From assembly GCA_016215025.1 (NCBI GenBank), contig JACRMI010000164.1:62001-126000 (forward strand): 64,000 nt of DNA, written 5' to 3'. Below, piece after piece: positions 1-7,851 of this stretch; positions within the stretch are counted from its first letter, which is position 1, and every line of letters begins with the position of its first letter. The translations under genes were made by a program, and so were the position numbers. Below the pieces are notes generated by a model. It was not told the origin of the DNA, did not search any database, and saw nothing but the letters and a program-made list of their open reading frames with translations. Source of the DNA: Chloroflexota bacterium (lineage in GTDB: Bacteria; Chloroflexota; Anaerolineae; UBA4142).

Positions 1-2
1 CC

Positions 3-779
3 GGCAGTTCGCGTGGATTTGGGTACGCGATGGCGGTCGAGTTTTTGAATGCAGGCGCACGCGTCGTCCTTTCGTCACGCGATGCTGATGCAGTCAAGCT
101 TGCAGTCGCTTCACTGCCAAATCCAACGAATACACTTGGTATGGTGTGTGATGTGCGCGACCTGGCTCAAGTTCGCGCGTTGGCTGACACGGCGACAAGC
201 AAATTTGGGTCGATCGATGTTTGGATCAACAACGCGGGCAACTCGCCGGGCTGGGGCAGAATGGCAAACATCGATCCAGAAAAATGGCACGCATCGTTCG
301 AGACCAATTTGTTTGGCACGTATCATGGCTGTCTAGCCGCACTCGAAAAAATGTTGCCGCACAAGAGCGGACTCATCATCAATGTCTTGGGCGCGGGCGC
401 GAACAAACCCGCGCCTAATCAATCGGCGTACGGCACATCCAAGACAGCGATTGCACGACTGACTGAAACACTCGCGATAGAATACACTGGCGATGGCATC
501 GTCGTAAACGCAGTGATGCCGGGTATGATCTGGACGGATATGCTCACTGGCGCAGAAGGCGTCGACGAACCCAGGATGCGCGCGCGCTTTGAATGGGCGA
601 TGCGCGTGTTTGGGAATCCGCCATATGTCCCGGCGAAATTCGTTTTGCAAATGGCAGAGCGTCGAACTGGAAGTGGCAAGACGTTCAGCGTTCTCACGCC
701 CGCGATGTTCGTCCCGCGCATGATTGGCGAAATATTTGGCGCGGGCAAAAAGAATCCGCGACCTTGGCTCAACGAATAG
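3..779 (+). CDS. SDR-family oxidoreductase, 5' truncated by window edge
   Basis: Short-chain dehydrogenase/reductase, probably NAD(P)-dependent; the substrate cannot be read from sequence. The frame is open from the left edge and the first residues GSSRGFGYA are the glycine-rich nucleotide-binding turn, so the true start lies upstream and the internal ATG at 30 is not the start. Also visible are the NNAG motif (WINNAGNS) and the catalytic YxxxK (AYGTSK). About 258 residues are present, so only the first strand is missing. The C-terminus is unusual, with a basic tail (GAGKKNPRPWLNE). It ends at a TAG about 108 bases before the next gene. Confidence 0.9.
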   Translation, partial: GSSRGFGYAMAVEFLNAGARVVLSSRDADAVKLAVASLPNPTNTLGMVCDVRDLAQVRALADTATSKFGSIDVWINNAGNSPGWGRMANIDPEKWHASFETNLFGTYHGCLAALEKMLPHKSGLIINVLGAGANKPAPNQSAYGTSKTAIARLTETLAIEYTGDGIVVNAVMPGMIWTDMLTGAEGVDEPRMRARFEWAMRVFGNPPYVPAKFVLQMAERRTGSGKTFSVLTPAMFVPRMIGEIFGAGKKNPRPWLNE

Positions 780-886
780 GAAACCGCGTAGCGTAAACGA
801 ATCAGCGATCTGTCTGTCTTTTGGCTGATTGGTTGAGGTCTATTATGCGTTCATGCTTGATCCATAATCGGAAAAAGGAAGGTTGA

Positions 887-2305
887 ATGATGAACGATCC
901 AATTCAAGAAAAAATGTTCGCGCAACTTCGCGACAAAGAACTTTTCGAGCACGCCAAATCTTACGCATATGCCTACATGGATAGTGTTCGTGATCGAAGC
1001 GTGTTCCCGACCGATCAAGCCATCCAAGCACTGAGTATTTTTGATGAACCTTTGCCAAAAGCGCCGAGCGATCCGGTACCAGTCCTGCGATTGTTGCACG
1101 AACATGGATCGCCCGCAACCGCAGCTCAAACCGGCGGCAAATACTTTGGATTCGTAAATGGAAGCTCGGTCCCTACGGCTCTCGCCGCCAAATGGCTCTC
1201 CGATGTGTGGGATCAAAACGCTGCAATGTACGTCATGTCACCGATCGTCGCGCAGTTAGAGTCGATCTGTGAAAAGTGGATGGTCGAACTCCTGGGGCTG
1301 CCGGCAGAGACAAGTGCGGGCTTTGTCAGTGGAACGACAACCGCCACTTTGTGTGGGCTGGCGACTGGACGCAACGAACTCCTCAAACACCTGGGATGGG
1401 ACGTGAACGCTGACGGATTGTTTGGCGCGCCGAATCTGCGCGTCGTGTTGGGCGAACAGGCGCACGCCAGTGTGTTCAAAGCGCTCGGCTTGATTGGTCT
1501 TGGCAGATCGCGCGTCGAACTGGTGCCGGTTGACGATCAAGGTCGCATGATGGCGAGTCGATTGCCGAAATTGGATAAGGACTGTTTGGTAATTGTTCAA
1601 GCGGGCAACGTCAACTCTGGCGCATTCGATCCAATCGACGAAATATGTGAACAAGCTCGGCGTGCGGATGCGTGGGTCCACGTCGACGGCGCATTCGGTC
1701 TGTGGGCGGCTGGTTCGCGAAACAAACGATCGCTTACGCGCGGCATCGAAAAAGCGGACTCGTGGTCGCTTGACGCGCACAAGACGCTTAATGCCCCGTA
1801 CGATTGCGGCATCATTCTCTGCAAACATCGCCAAGCGCTTGTTTCGACGATGCAAACGACCGCGTCCTATCTCGTAAGCAGCGACAAACGCGATGGGATG
1901 CATTACACCCTCGACATGTCGCGGCGCGCGCGAGCCGTCGAGCTATGGGCGACGTTGAAATCTTTGGGGCAAGCAGGCGTGGAAGAACTCGTGGATCGAC
2001 TTTGCGCGCACGCTCAGGCATTTGCGGAACTTTTGCAAACCCAAGGATTTCGCGTTTTGAATGATATCGTTTTCAATCAAGTCCTCGTTGCGTGTGACAC
2101 GCCGGAACTGACCCAGGCGACTTTGGATAATGTCCAAAAGTCTGGAGAATGTTGGTGCGGCGGAGCTGTTTGGCAGGGCGAGCCAGTTCTGCGAATCAGC
2201 GTTTGTTCTTGGGGAACGACTCGCGCGGACGTGGAAAGCTCCGTCGCCGCTTTTGTCCGAGCGCGCAATAAAGCCATGGCAAGCGGTGGCGTGAGCCGCC
2301 CGTGA
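887..2305 (+). CDS. PLP-dependent decarboxylase (group II / glutamate-tyrosine decarboxylase family)
   Basis: Fold-type I pyridoxal-phosphate enzyme of the group II amino-acid decarboxylase family, 472 residues, the usual length. The Schiff-base lysine is Lys299 in DAHKTLNAPYDCG and the pyridine-nitrogen Asp is Asp267 in HVDGAFG. GFVSGTTTATLCGLATGR is the phosphate-binding region. The ATG at 887 has an AGGAAGG-like ribosome site 5-8 bases upstream; an ATG at 890 is the alternative. The substrate is not decidable: some members act as aminotransferases or on aromatic amino acids. The stop TGA lies inside the left arm of a palindromic repeat (2299-2343), so the last residues are set by the repeat junction. 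Confidence 0.88.
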   Translation: MMNDPIQEKMFAQLRDKELFEHAKSYAYAYMDSVRDRSVFPTDQAIQALSIFDEPLPKAPSDPVPVLRLLHEHGSPATAAQTGGKYFGFVNGSSVPTALAAKWLSDVWDQNAAMYVMSPIVAQLESICEKWMVELLGLPAETSAGFVSGTTTATLCGLATGRNELLKHLGWDVNADGLFGAPNLRVVLGEQAHASVFKALGLIGLGRSRVELVPVDDQGRMMASRLPKLDKDCLVIVQAGNVNSGAFDPIDEICEQARRADAWVHVDGAFGLWAAGSRNKRSLTRGIEKADSWSLDAHKTLNAPYDCGIILCKHRQALVSTMQTTASYLVSSDKRDGMHYTLDMSRRARAVELWATLKSLGQAGVEELVDRLCAHAQAFAELLQTQGFRVLNDIVFNQVLVACDTPELTQATLDNVQKSGECWCGGAVWQGEPVLRISVCSWGTTRADVESSVAAFVRARNKAMASGGVSRP

Positions 2306-2343
2306 CGTGCGACGCACCTCCGAGGTGCGTCGCACGTCACGGG
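2299..2343. repeat. Family A palindrome (GTGCGACGCACC type)
   Basis: Perfect 22-bp inverted repeat with a single-base centre (2299-2320 pairs with 2322-2343). The core GTGCGACGCACCT recurs at about 24407, 26375, 37109, 52725 and 54121. This copy contains the stop codon of the upstream decarboxylase. No oligo-T tract follows directly, so termination is possible but not certain. Confidence 0.85.
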
Positions 2344-2459
2344 CAGGTGGCGAGTGTTGACGCATTATCCGTCTCTGCGTAAAATGAGACTAACTTGGGA
2401 AAGGATGTTGTTGGGCACGAACAATATATCCATTCAACATCGCATGCCCTTTATTTAAA

Positions 2460-3731
2460 ATGGCTAATCAATCTAATGTAGTTCCATCGGAACCGGTTGT
2501 TGTTGGGAACAAGACTAGGCGTTGGACACAGACTTTTGTAGCACTCCGTCACCGCAATTACCAATTATTTTTTGCAGGACAGCTCGTCTCGCTGATCGGC
2601 ACGTGGATGCAAAATGTTTCGCAACCCTGGCTGGCGTATCAACTCACTGGCTCGCCGTTCTATTTAGGTATCGTCAGTTTTGCGTCGGCAGTGCCGGTTA
2701 TTTTTCTCTCGCTCTTTGCGGGCGTCTTTATCGACCGCGTGCCCAAGCGCAAACTGCTCTTGTTCACGCAGACCTTTGCGATGCTTCAAGCGTTCTTGCT
2801 CGCGGCGGACGTCTTCCTGGGTTGGGTGCAGCCCTGGCACTTGATTCTCTTTGCGCTCATGCTAGGAACCGTGAACGCTTTTGATGCGCCGGCGCGCCAA
2901 TCGTTCGTCATCGAAATGGTGGGCAAAGAAGATCTGCCAAACGCCATTGGATTGAACGCTGCCATGTTTCAGATGGCGCGCATCGTTGGGCCCAGCATCG
3001 CCGGAATTTTGCTGGCACTGATCGGTCCCGCGTGGTGTTTTTTTCTTAATGGCTTTAGCTTTCTCGCCGTGATCGGGGGCTTGTGGATGATGAACGTCAA
3101 GCCACTGATCGGAGCTAAAAGCAACGTCCATCCCATCACCCAAATGCGCGAAGGGCTTTCGTTCATCCGTCACAACAAGGTCGTGCTGACCTTGTTGGGT
3201 ATGGTCGCGGTGGCGAATGTTTTCGCATTCGGATACTCGGCGCTGATGCCAGCGTTCGCGAAAGACGTGTTGGGGTATGGTCCTGAAGGACTCGGACTGC
3301 TAAGCGCATCGGTTGGCATCGGTGCATTGATCGGCGCGCTGACTGTTGCCTCGTTGGCAAATTTCCAACACAAGGGTTTACTGCTAACCCTGGGGAATCT
3401 TTTTTTCCCAACAATGGTTATACTTTTCGCCTGGTCAAAGATTTTTCCATTGTCGATGGTGATTCTGGTCGGCGCGGGCTTGGGTTTTATGATCCAGAAT
3501 GCGATGACAAATACCCTGGTTCAAACCGTCGTGCCGGATCATTTACGTGGGCGCGTCATGAGTGTTTATATGCTTGTCTTTCAAGGATTTTTTCCGATTG
3601 GTTCGTTAATGGCAGGAACCATCGCGCAAAACTTTGGCGTGCCAATGGGCGCAGCATTCGGCGGAACGATAGCGTTGTTGGCTGGACTGGTCTGGCTATG
3701 GCGCGCACCTTACATTCGAAAGTTGGCGTAA
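2460..3731 (+). CDS. MFS transporter, DHA3/EntS-like drug or siderophore exporter
   Basis: Twelve-helix major facilitator of the MFS_3 type, 423 residues. The cytoplasmic N-terminus is followed by LRHRNYQLFFAGQLVSLIGTWMQNV, typical of this subfamily's first helix, and by DRVPKRKLLLFTQ in the helix 2-3 loop. The central loop falls around residues 205-225 and a second motif (DHLRGRVMSVYML) lies between helices 10 and 11. It probably exports a small molecule by proton antiport; the substrate is unknown. No convincing ribosome site precedes the ATG, so the start is moderately sure. The next gene begins 3 bases after its stop, indicating co-transcription. Confidence 0.88.
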   Translation: MANQSNVVPSEPVVVGNKTRRWTQTFVALRHRNYQLFFAGQLVSLIGTWMQNVSQPWLAYQLTGSPFYLGIVSFASAVPVIFLSLFAGVFIDRVPKRKLLLFTQTFAMLQAFLLAADVFLGWVQPWHLILFALMLGTVNAFDAPARQSFVIEMVGKEDLPNAIGLNAAMFQMARIVGPSIAGILLALIGPAWCFFLNGFSFLAVIGGLWMMNVKPLIGAKSNVHPITQMREGLSFIRHNKVVLTLLGMVAVANVFAFGYSALMPAFAKDVLGYGPEGLGLLSASVGIGALIGALTVASLANFQHKGLLLTLGNLFFPTMVILFAWSKIFPLSMVILVGAGLGFMIQNAMTNTLVQTVVPDHLRGRVMSVYMLVFQGFFPIGSLMAGTIAQNFGVPMGAAFGGTIALLAGLVWLWRAPYIRKLA

Positions 3732-3734
3732 TTC

Positions 3735-4226
3735 ATGTGGACACAAATCGTTGGTGGGCTAGTCGTGTTGATTGTTGGAACCTACGCGATCCAATTGTTT
3801 TTCCCGCGCGGGCGATCTAATCCTAGCCGCACGAGCGCGCGTATGGACGTCGCGCCGGCGTTAGGATTTTTTGGCGTGCTCTTGATCGCGCTGTCGCTGA
3901 CCGAATCGATTCGGCGTTCGGTAATCGAAGCGTGGGTGGTAGGAATCGCTTTCGGCGTCATCTTGGGAATCGGCGCGTGGATTGCATTAGGTTATCGAAT
4001 CCCAGCGCCTGTACACGCTCCGCGAAAACAATCCGCGTTGCTCGCAACGTTTCGCTTGGTGCGTACGTTCGCCGTGCCAACCATTGCCGTGGTCATTGGA
4101 CTATATCTGATCGTGCGCATCTTTGGACCTACTGTTCTCGTTTTGCTTGCGAATGCCGTCGGCATTTTGTTGATCGTCGTCGCCGTTCGAATTTTTTTTG
4201 GCGTAAAAAAAACTGCCATCGATTGA
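3735..4226 (+). CDS. Small polytopic membrane protein, unknown function
   Basis: Hypothetical protein of 163 residues with about five hydrophobic helices (roughly 5-25, 44-60, 67-90, 108-128 and 132-155) and short basic loops. It starts 3 bases after the MFS exporter stop and ends 7 bases before the deacetylase gene, so it belongs to that operon and may be an accessory membrane protein. I recognise no family motif. Confidence 0.75.
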   Translation: MWTQIVGGLVVLIVGTYAIQLFFPRGRSNPSRTSARMDVAPALGFFGVLLIALSLTESIRRSVIEAWVVGIAFGVILGIGAWIALGYRIPAPVHAPRKQSALLATFRLVRTFAVPTIAVVIGLYLIVRIFGPTVLVLLANAVGILLIVVAVRIFFGVKKTAID

Positions 4227-4233
4227 GGTCAAT

Positions 4234-5088
4234 ATGACTACCCGATATCGTTTATTGTGCGCCTATGCTCATCCTGACGATGAACAAGGCGTGAGCGGTT
4301 TGATGCACAAGTATGCGAACGAAGGCGTCGAGGTAACGCTCGTGTGTGCAACCCGCGGCGAAGCCGGTGAAATTGCGCCGGGCGTCGATGCGACGCCGAC
4401 CAACCTGGGTCAAGTCCGCGAAGAAGAGTTGCGCTGTGCCGCAGAAAAGATCGGCGTCCACAATGTGTACTTTCTCGATTATCGCGATTCAGGCATGATG
4501 GGCACGCCGGAGAATAGCGACCCACGCGCCTTTTGGAATGCCAATCCACTCGAAGCGACCGAACGACTGGTACGCATCATTCGCCGGCACAAGCCGCAAG
4601 TTATCACGACGTTTGATCCAAACGGCGGTTATGGTCATCCCGATCATATCAAGATTCATCAGACCGCGTTGATGGCGTATTTTATTTCCGGCGACCCGCG
4701 CATCTTCCCGGAGCAAATCGAAAAAGAAGGTCTGTTGCCGTGGACGATTTCAAAATTGTATTGGGGTGCGTTTGCACGCAGTCGATTTGCGGGTTGGGCA
4801 GAATATGCCGAAAAGCACAACCTTAAATTCGGCGTACCGATTCAGGAATTTATGAAACGCGCGATGCCGGACGAAATCATTACGACGCGTATCGACGTGA
4901 CGTCGTACGTGGATTTGAAATTCAGCGCGCTCTCGTGTCATGCGTCGCAATTGAATCCGAACAGCACATTCGCGCAAATTCCGCCGGAGATTCGGCGTGA
5001 AGGCATGAAAGTAGAGACGCTCGTTCGCGCCGAATCGCGCGTGGTGGTGACAGAGCCAGAGACGGATTTATTTGTTGGAGTCGAATAG
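4234..5088 (+). CDS. PIG-L/LmbE-family zinc deacetylase
   Basis: Zinc-dependent N-acetylglucosaminyl deacetylase-like protein (MshB, Mca and BshB family), 284 residues. Both zinc motifs are intact: AHPDDE at 12-17 (His13, Asp16) and GHPDH at 134-138 (His135, His138). The length and the insertion before the last helices resemble the mycothiol S-conjugate amidase/MshB branch, but no thiol-synthesis partner is nearby, so the substrate is open. GAGGT lies 4 bases before the ATG at 4234. It is the third gene of a tight run with the exporter. A conjugate-cleavage plus efflux pairing would be logical, but this is inference. Confidence 0.88.
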   Translation: MTTRYRLLCAYAHPDDEQGVSGLMHKYANEGVEVTLVCATRGEAGEIAPGVDATPTNLGQVREEELRCAAEKIGVHNVYFLDYRDSGMMGTPENSDPRAFWNANPLEATERLVRIIRRHKPQVITTFDPNGGYGHPDHIKIHQTALMAYFISGDPRIFPEQIEKEGLLPWTISKLYWGAFARSRFAGWAEYAEKHNLKFGVPIQEFMKRAMPDEIITTRIDVTSYVDLKFSALSCHASQLNPNSTFAQIPPEIRREGMKVETLVRAESRVVVTEPETDLFVGVE

Positions 5089-5170
5089 TTGTCTAGTCTC
5101 GTAGTCAGGTAGTCGGAATGCGATAGGGGTTTCAGACTATGTGACGACGTGACTATCAGACTAACAGACT
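5089..5170. repeat. AGTC/GACT-rich intergenic repeat between deacetylase and hydrolase genes
   Basis: The whole 82-base gap consists of imperfect copies of TAGTC and GACTA in opposing orientation (TAGTCTCGTAGTCAGGTAGTC against GACTATCAGACTAACAGACT), able to fold on itself. It starts 3 bases after the TAG stop and runs up to the next ATG, so the hydrolase start context comes from it. No ribosome site is visible. Confidence 0.6.
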
Positions 5171-5863
5171 ATGATTTTCCAAGTCGGCGATAAAAGCGGA
5201 GTGTATTGCATCGAAAGCGCAGGGAGCGCACGCGTTTATTTCGTCGCGCCTGAAGCTACCTTGATCGATGCGGGCGAGCCAGGCAAAACCGACAAGATTC
5301 TGAGCGCGCTCGCAAACATCGGTGTGCAACCGCTGCATGTCAAGCGGATCATTCTGACGCATCACCATTACGATCATGTGGGTAGTGTGTGGGAATTGAA
5401 ACGCCGCACGGGGGCACAAGTCGCCGCGCATCATCGCGACGCCGAGTACATTTCGGGCAAGCGCGTACGGCGTCCGCCGCGCCAATTCTCCGGACGAATC
5501 ATGTTTGGACTCGTGAGTCTGTTCGGCGCGCGGAATGTGCCGGGCGTTGAAGTGGATCGTCGCTTGCAAGACGGCGATATGGTGGGCGGATTCAGCGTCT
5601 TGCATACACCAGGACACACGCCTGGGCACATTTGCTTGCTGCGCAATGGCTATCTTTTTAGCGGCGACTTGGTTCTCGCTAAATCCACTGGCTTTGGCGA
5701 AACGCCGCACGTGTTCACCGCCGATGTGCCGACTTCGCGCGAGAGCATTCGCAAGGTGTCGCAGATAAAATTCGATGCGGTGCTCTCGTCGCATAATCCG
5801 CCGGTCGTTTTCGGCGCGCAGATCAAATTGTGCGATCTTGCAAATAAACTGGGAATGATGTAG
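5171..5863 (+). CDS. Metallo-beta-lactamase-fold hydrolase
   Basis: Soluble MBL-fold metallohydrolase of 230 residues, with the two-metal signature HHHYDH (His64, His66, Asp68, His69), HTPGHTPGH (His149 as third-metal ligand) and Asp166 in FSGDLVL. The subgroup resembles glyoxalase II-like and lactonase-like proteins. The start is taken at the ATG at 5171, although the preceding bases are repeat sequence without a ribosome site. A family B repeat begins 8 bases after the stop. The substrate is unknown. Confidence 0.87.
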   Translation: MIFQVGDKSGVYCIESAGSARVYFVAPEATLIDAGEPGKTDKILSALANIGVQPLHVKRIILTHHHYDHVGSVWELKRRTGAQVAAHHRDAEYISGKRVRRPPRQFSGRIMFGLVSLFGARNVPGVEVDRRLQDGDMVGGFSVLHTPGHTPGHICLLRNGYLFSGDLVLAKSTGFGETPHVFTADVPTSRESIRKVSQIKFDAVLSSHNPPVVFGAQIKLCDLANKLGMM

Positions 5864-5870
5864 TCAGAAT

Positions 5871-5985
5871 GTCATGCTGAGGAGCATCCTGAGCGGAACG
5901 GAGCGTAGCGGAGTGGAGTCGAAGGATTGCGACGAAGCATCCCTATCGTCCAATAGAGAGATTCCTCACTGCGCTCAGAATGAGA
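5871..5985. repeat. Family B repeat (GTCATnCTGAGCG type)
   Basis: Begins GTCATGCTGAGG and ends CTCAGAATGAG, with an interior GGAGCGTAGCGGAGTGGAGTC. These are the hallmarks of the dispersed element seen also at 9831, 16916, 23017 and 52498. It is readable in frame with the downstream hydrolase, which falsely lengthens that open frame. Confidence 0.85.
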
Positions 5986-6002
5986 ACGAATGGAATGATG
6001 CC

Positions 6003-6977
6003 GTGATCAAAAGAATTGTAGGCACGCTGGTAGGACTAGCCGGGGTTGGCGCGGGCGTATTGGCAGCAAGTTTCGTCGTGTTGGGCAACCGTCGCATCGA
6101 TGAATGGGAAACACTGACGATTGACGATGCCGTCGAGGGCGACTATGTCGAACTTGATGATGGCACGCGCTTGCATTACATCACGTGCGGCGATCCGGCG
6201 AACGAGCCGATCATTTTGATTCATGGCTTGATGGATTCGGCGCTGCATTGGCACAAGAACATCGCAGCGTTGGCAGAACATCACCGCGTATTTGCCATCG
6301 ATCTACCGGGCTTTGGTTATTCCTCGCGCGTGAATGAGCCAGTTTATTGTCTCGATTATCTCGCCCGTGCTGTCCACGATTTTATGAATGAGCGCGAAAT
6401 TTGGCGCGCCGATATTGCCGGGCATTCGTTAGGCGGTGCCGTTGCATTGCAAATGGCGCACGATTATCCAGAGCGCGTCGACAAATTGGTTTTGATCGCG
6501 CCTGGGACGTATTTGACGAATCAGCTCGAGCCATTAAAATATGCGGCACGTGTGCCTTATGCACCGCGCGCGATCATGGGATTCGCGATGACGAGCGAGC
6601 AGGCACGCATACGTTCATGGCAGCATGCGCTTGGCAGTCCTGAACACCTGGATCGAAATGAACTATCGTTGCGGGTGCGTCCACAGCGGGTCAAAGGCAC
6701 AGCCGATGCGCTGATCGCGATGGCGGCATCGTGCTGGACAAATAATCTGGCTAACGAATTAGATCGTGTGACCGCGCCGACGTTGATCTTGTGGGGCGAT
6801 AGAGATCGAACGGTCCCACCGTGGCATGGTGACCGTCACATCAACGCGCTGCCCAAGGCAGAGTTGATCGTGCTCGAAGGAGCGGGGCACATTCCGCAGA
6901 ATGAATTTCCAGAACGCGTGAATGAGTTGATGCTGGGGTTCTTGACAAATCAAACGCAAGGTCTATCGACAGCGTAG
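6003..6977 (+). CDS. Membrane-anchored alpha/beta hydrolase
   Basis: Alpha/beta-hydrolase fold enzyme of about 324 residues with one N-terminal helix (about 4-26, VGTLVGLAGVGAGVLAASFV), which probably anchors it to the membrane with the catalytic domain outside. The oxyanion motif is ILIHGLMDS, the nucleophile elbow GHSLGG (Ser142), the acid WGDRDRTVP and the histidine GAGHIPQNE. GTG 6003 is chosen because the open frame upstream of it is family B repeat sequence. The ribosome site is weak. The function is esterase or lipase-like, not more specific. Confidence 0.85.
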   Translation: MIKRIVGTLVGLAGVGAGVLAASFVVLGNRRIDEWETLTIDDAVEGDYVELDDGTRLHYITCGDPANEPIILIHGLMDSALHWHKNIAALAEHHRVFAIDLPGFGYSSRVNEPVYCLDYLARAVHDFMNEREIWRADIAGHSLGGAVALQMAHDYPERVDKLVLIAPGTYLTNQLEPLKYAARVPYAPRAIMGFAMTSEQARIRSWQHALGSPEHLDRNELSLRVRPQRVKGTADALIAMAASCWTNNLANELDRVTAPTLILWGDRDRTVPPWHGDRHINALPKAELIVLEGAGHIPQNEFPERVNELMLGFLTNQTQGLSTA

Positions 6978-6984
6978 CATGTCG

Positions 6985-7137
6985 ACCGCAGAGAGCGCAG
7001 AGACGCAGAGGAAAAAACTGAAACTCTGCGGTGATAAAATCGGTAAGAATGCTCCAGTCTGGATTTTTCCGCGAATATCGCTAATGAAGAAACAAGATTC
7101 GCAAGATTCGCGTGATTCGCGGATGAGAATTCAGGGA
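6985..7137. repeat. Two intergenic repeats (CAGAG-rich hairpin and family C)
   Basis: After the hydrolase stop comes an ACCGCAGAG...CTCTGCGGT hairpin (about 6989-7033) with internal GCAGAGACGCAGAG iterations. A family C stretch follows (7067-7127: TTCGCAAGATTCGCG and GTGATTCGCGGATGAG). The region sits between two convergent genes and contains no gene. Short open frames here are repeat-derived. Confidence 0.7.
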
Positions 7138-7144
7138 AACTATT

Positions 7145-7732
7145 CTACTGCGCCGCACGTAGAATCTTGCAGATAGCGGGTTCCAAATCTTGGCTCGTGT
7201 CCACGACCAAGTAAGCTCGCCGAATCGGTTCGAGTTCCGCTTTCAAAGACTCGTGCACATTCCAATCTGCATCCGATAAATCAACAGGGTCGTGGTTTTC
7301 TAAACGTCGCTGGAGACGCTCGCGAACAACATGGTCAGGCGCAATCGTCTGAACAATGATAAGGCGAGCGTTCGTTTTATCGGCAAGATGGTAAAGCAAT
7401 TCGCGATGCCACTCGGCGAGATTAGTCGCATCGGAAATCACATGATGACCGGATTCTAGCAAACGTTGCATGACCGCGCGGGCAACGTGATGCACATACG
7501 CGCTTTCCGCGCTGGAATAGCTCGGCTGGCTGTCGCTGATGACCTTGCGCACAAGATCACTTTCGACGACGACGCAGGGCAACCGCTGAGTTAATCGGCG
7601 TGCGAGATAGGACTTGCCTGTGCCAGGTAGTCCACTCAGAACGATCAAGACCGGCGCAGCCGTCGTTTGATCGGTGAGGGCGAGCGCGCGTAATGTTTTT
7701 TCGACGGAGAGTCTAAAATTATTCGACCACAC
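7145..7732 (-). CDS. P-loop kinase-like ATPase (zeta-toxin/Pnk-like AAA_33 type)
   Basis: P-loop protein of about 195 residues with Walker A GLPGTGKS, then VVESDLVRK, ISDATNLAEWHRE and a late arginine pair (RERLQRRLENHDP), the layout of AAA_33 small kinases acting on nucleotides, sugars or polynucleotide ends. The open frame extends to 7918 but overlaps ftsH. GTG 7730-7732 is chosen because a TATAAT box (7739-7744 on this strand) ends 6 bases upstream, suggesting a leaderless start. It is divergent from ftsH. The substrate is unknown. Confidence 0.75.
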   Translation of the reverse strand: MWSNNFRLSVEKTLRALALTDQTTAAPVLIVLSGLPGTGKSYLARRLTQRLPCVVVESDLVRKVISDSQPSYSSAESAYVHHVARAVMQRLLESGHHVISDATNLAEWHRELLYHLADKTNARLIIVQTIAPDHVVRERLQRRLENHDPVDLSDADWNVHESLKAELEPIRRAYLVVDTSQDLEPAICKILRAAQ

Positions 7733-7738
7733 ACCAAA

Positions 7739-7801
7739 ATTATAGCTAAAAACAGGAATCAGAAAAATCGACTTTTCACTTTGGTTGAATTCTGGTATAA
7801 T
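7739..7801. promoter_or_regulatory. Divergent promoter region between kinase gene and ftsH
   Basis: On the minus strand TATAAT at 7744-7739 sits 6 bases before the kinase GTG. On the plus strand TTTTCA (7773-7778), 17 bases, TATAAT (7796-7801) precedes ftsH and gives a leader of about 45 bases. The -35 elements are weak. Confidence 0.55.
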
Positions 7802-7851
7802 CAAACGTGGCAACTGAGCGATGGGTTGCCAGAAGGTTAGGTGATAAGAGA

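Noticed and set aside
5874-6002. N-terminal extension of the alpha/beta hydrolase
   Set aside because: The codons are family B repeat sequence; the protein starts sensibly at GTG 6003 with its membrane helix.
6979-7176. Small open frame after the alpha/beta hydrolase
   Set aside because: It is translated CAGAG and family C repeat sequence, with no ribosome site.
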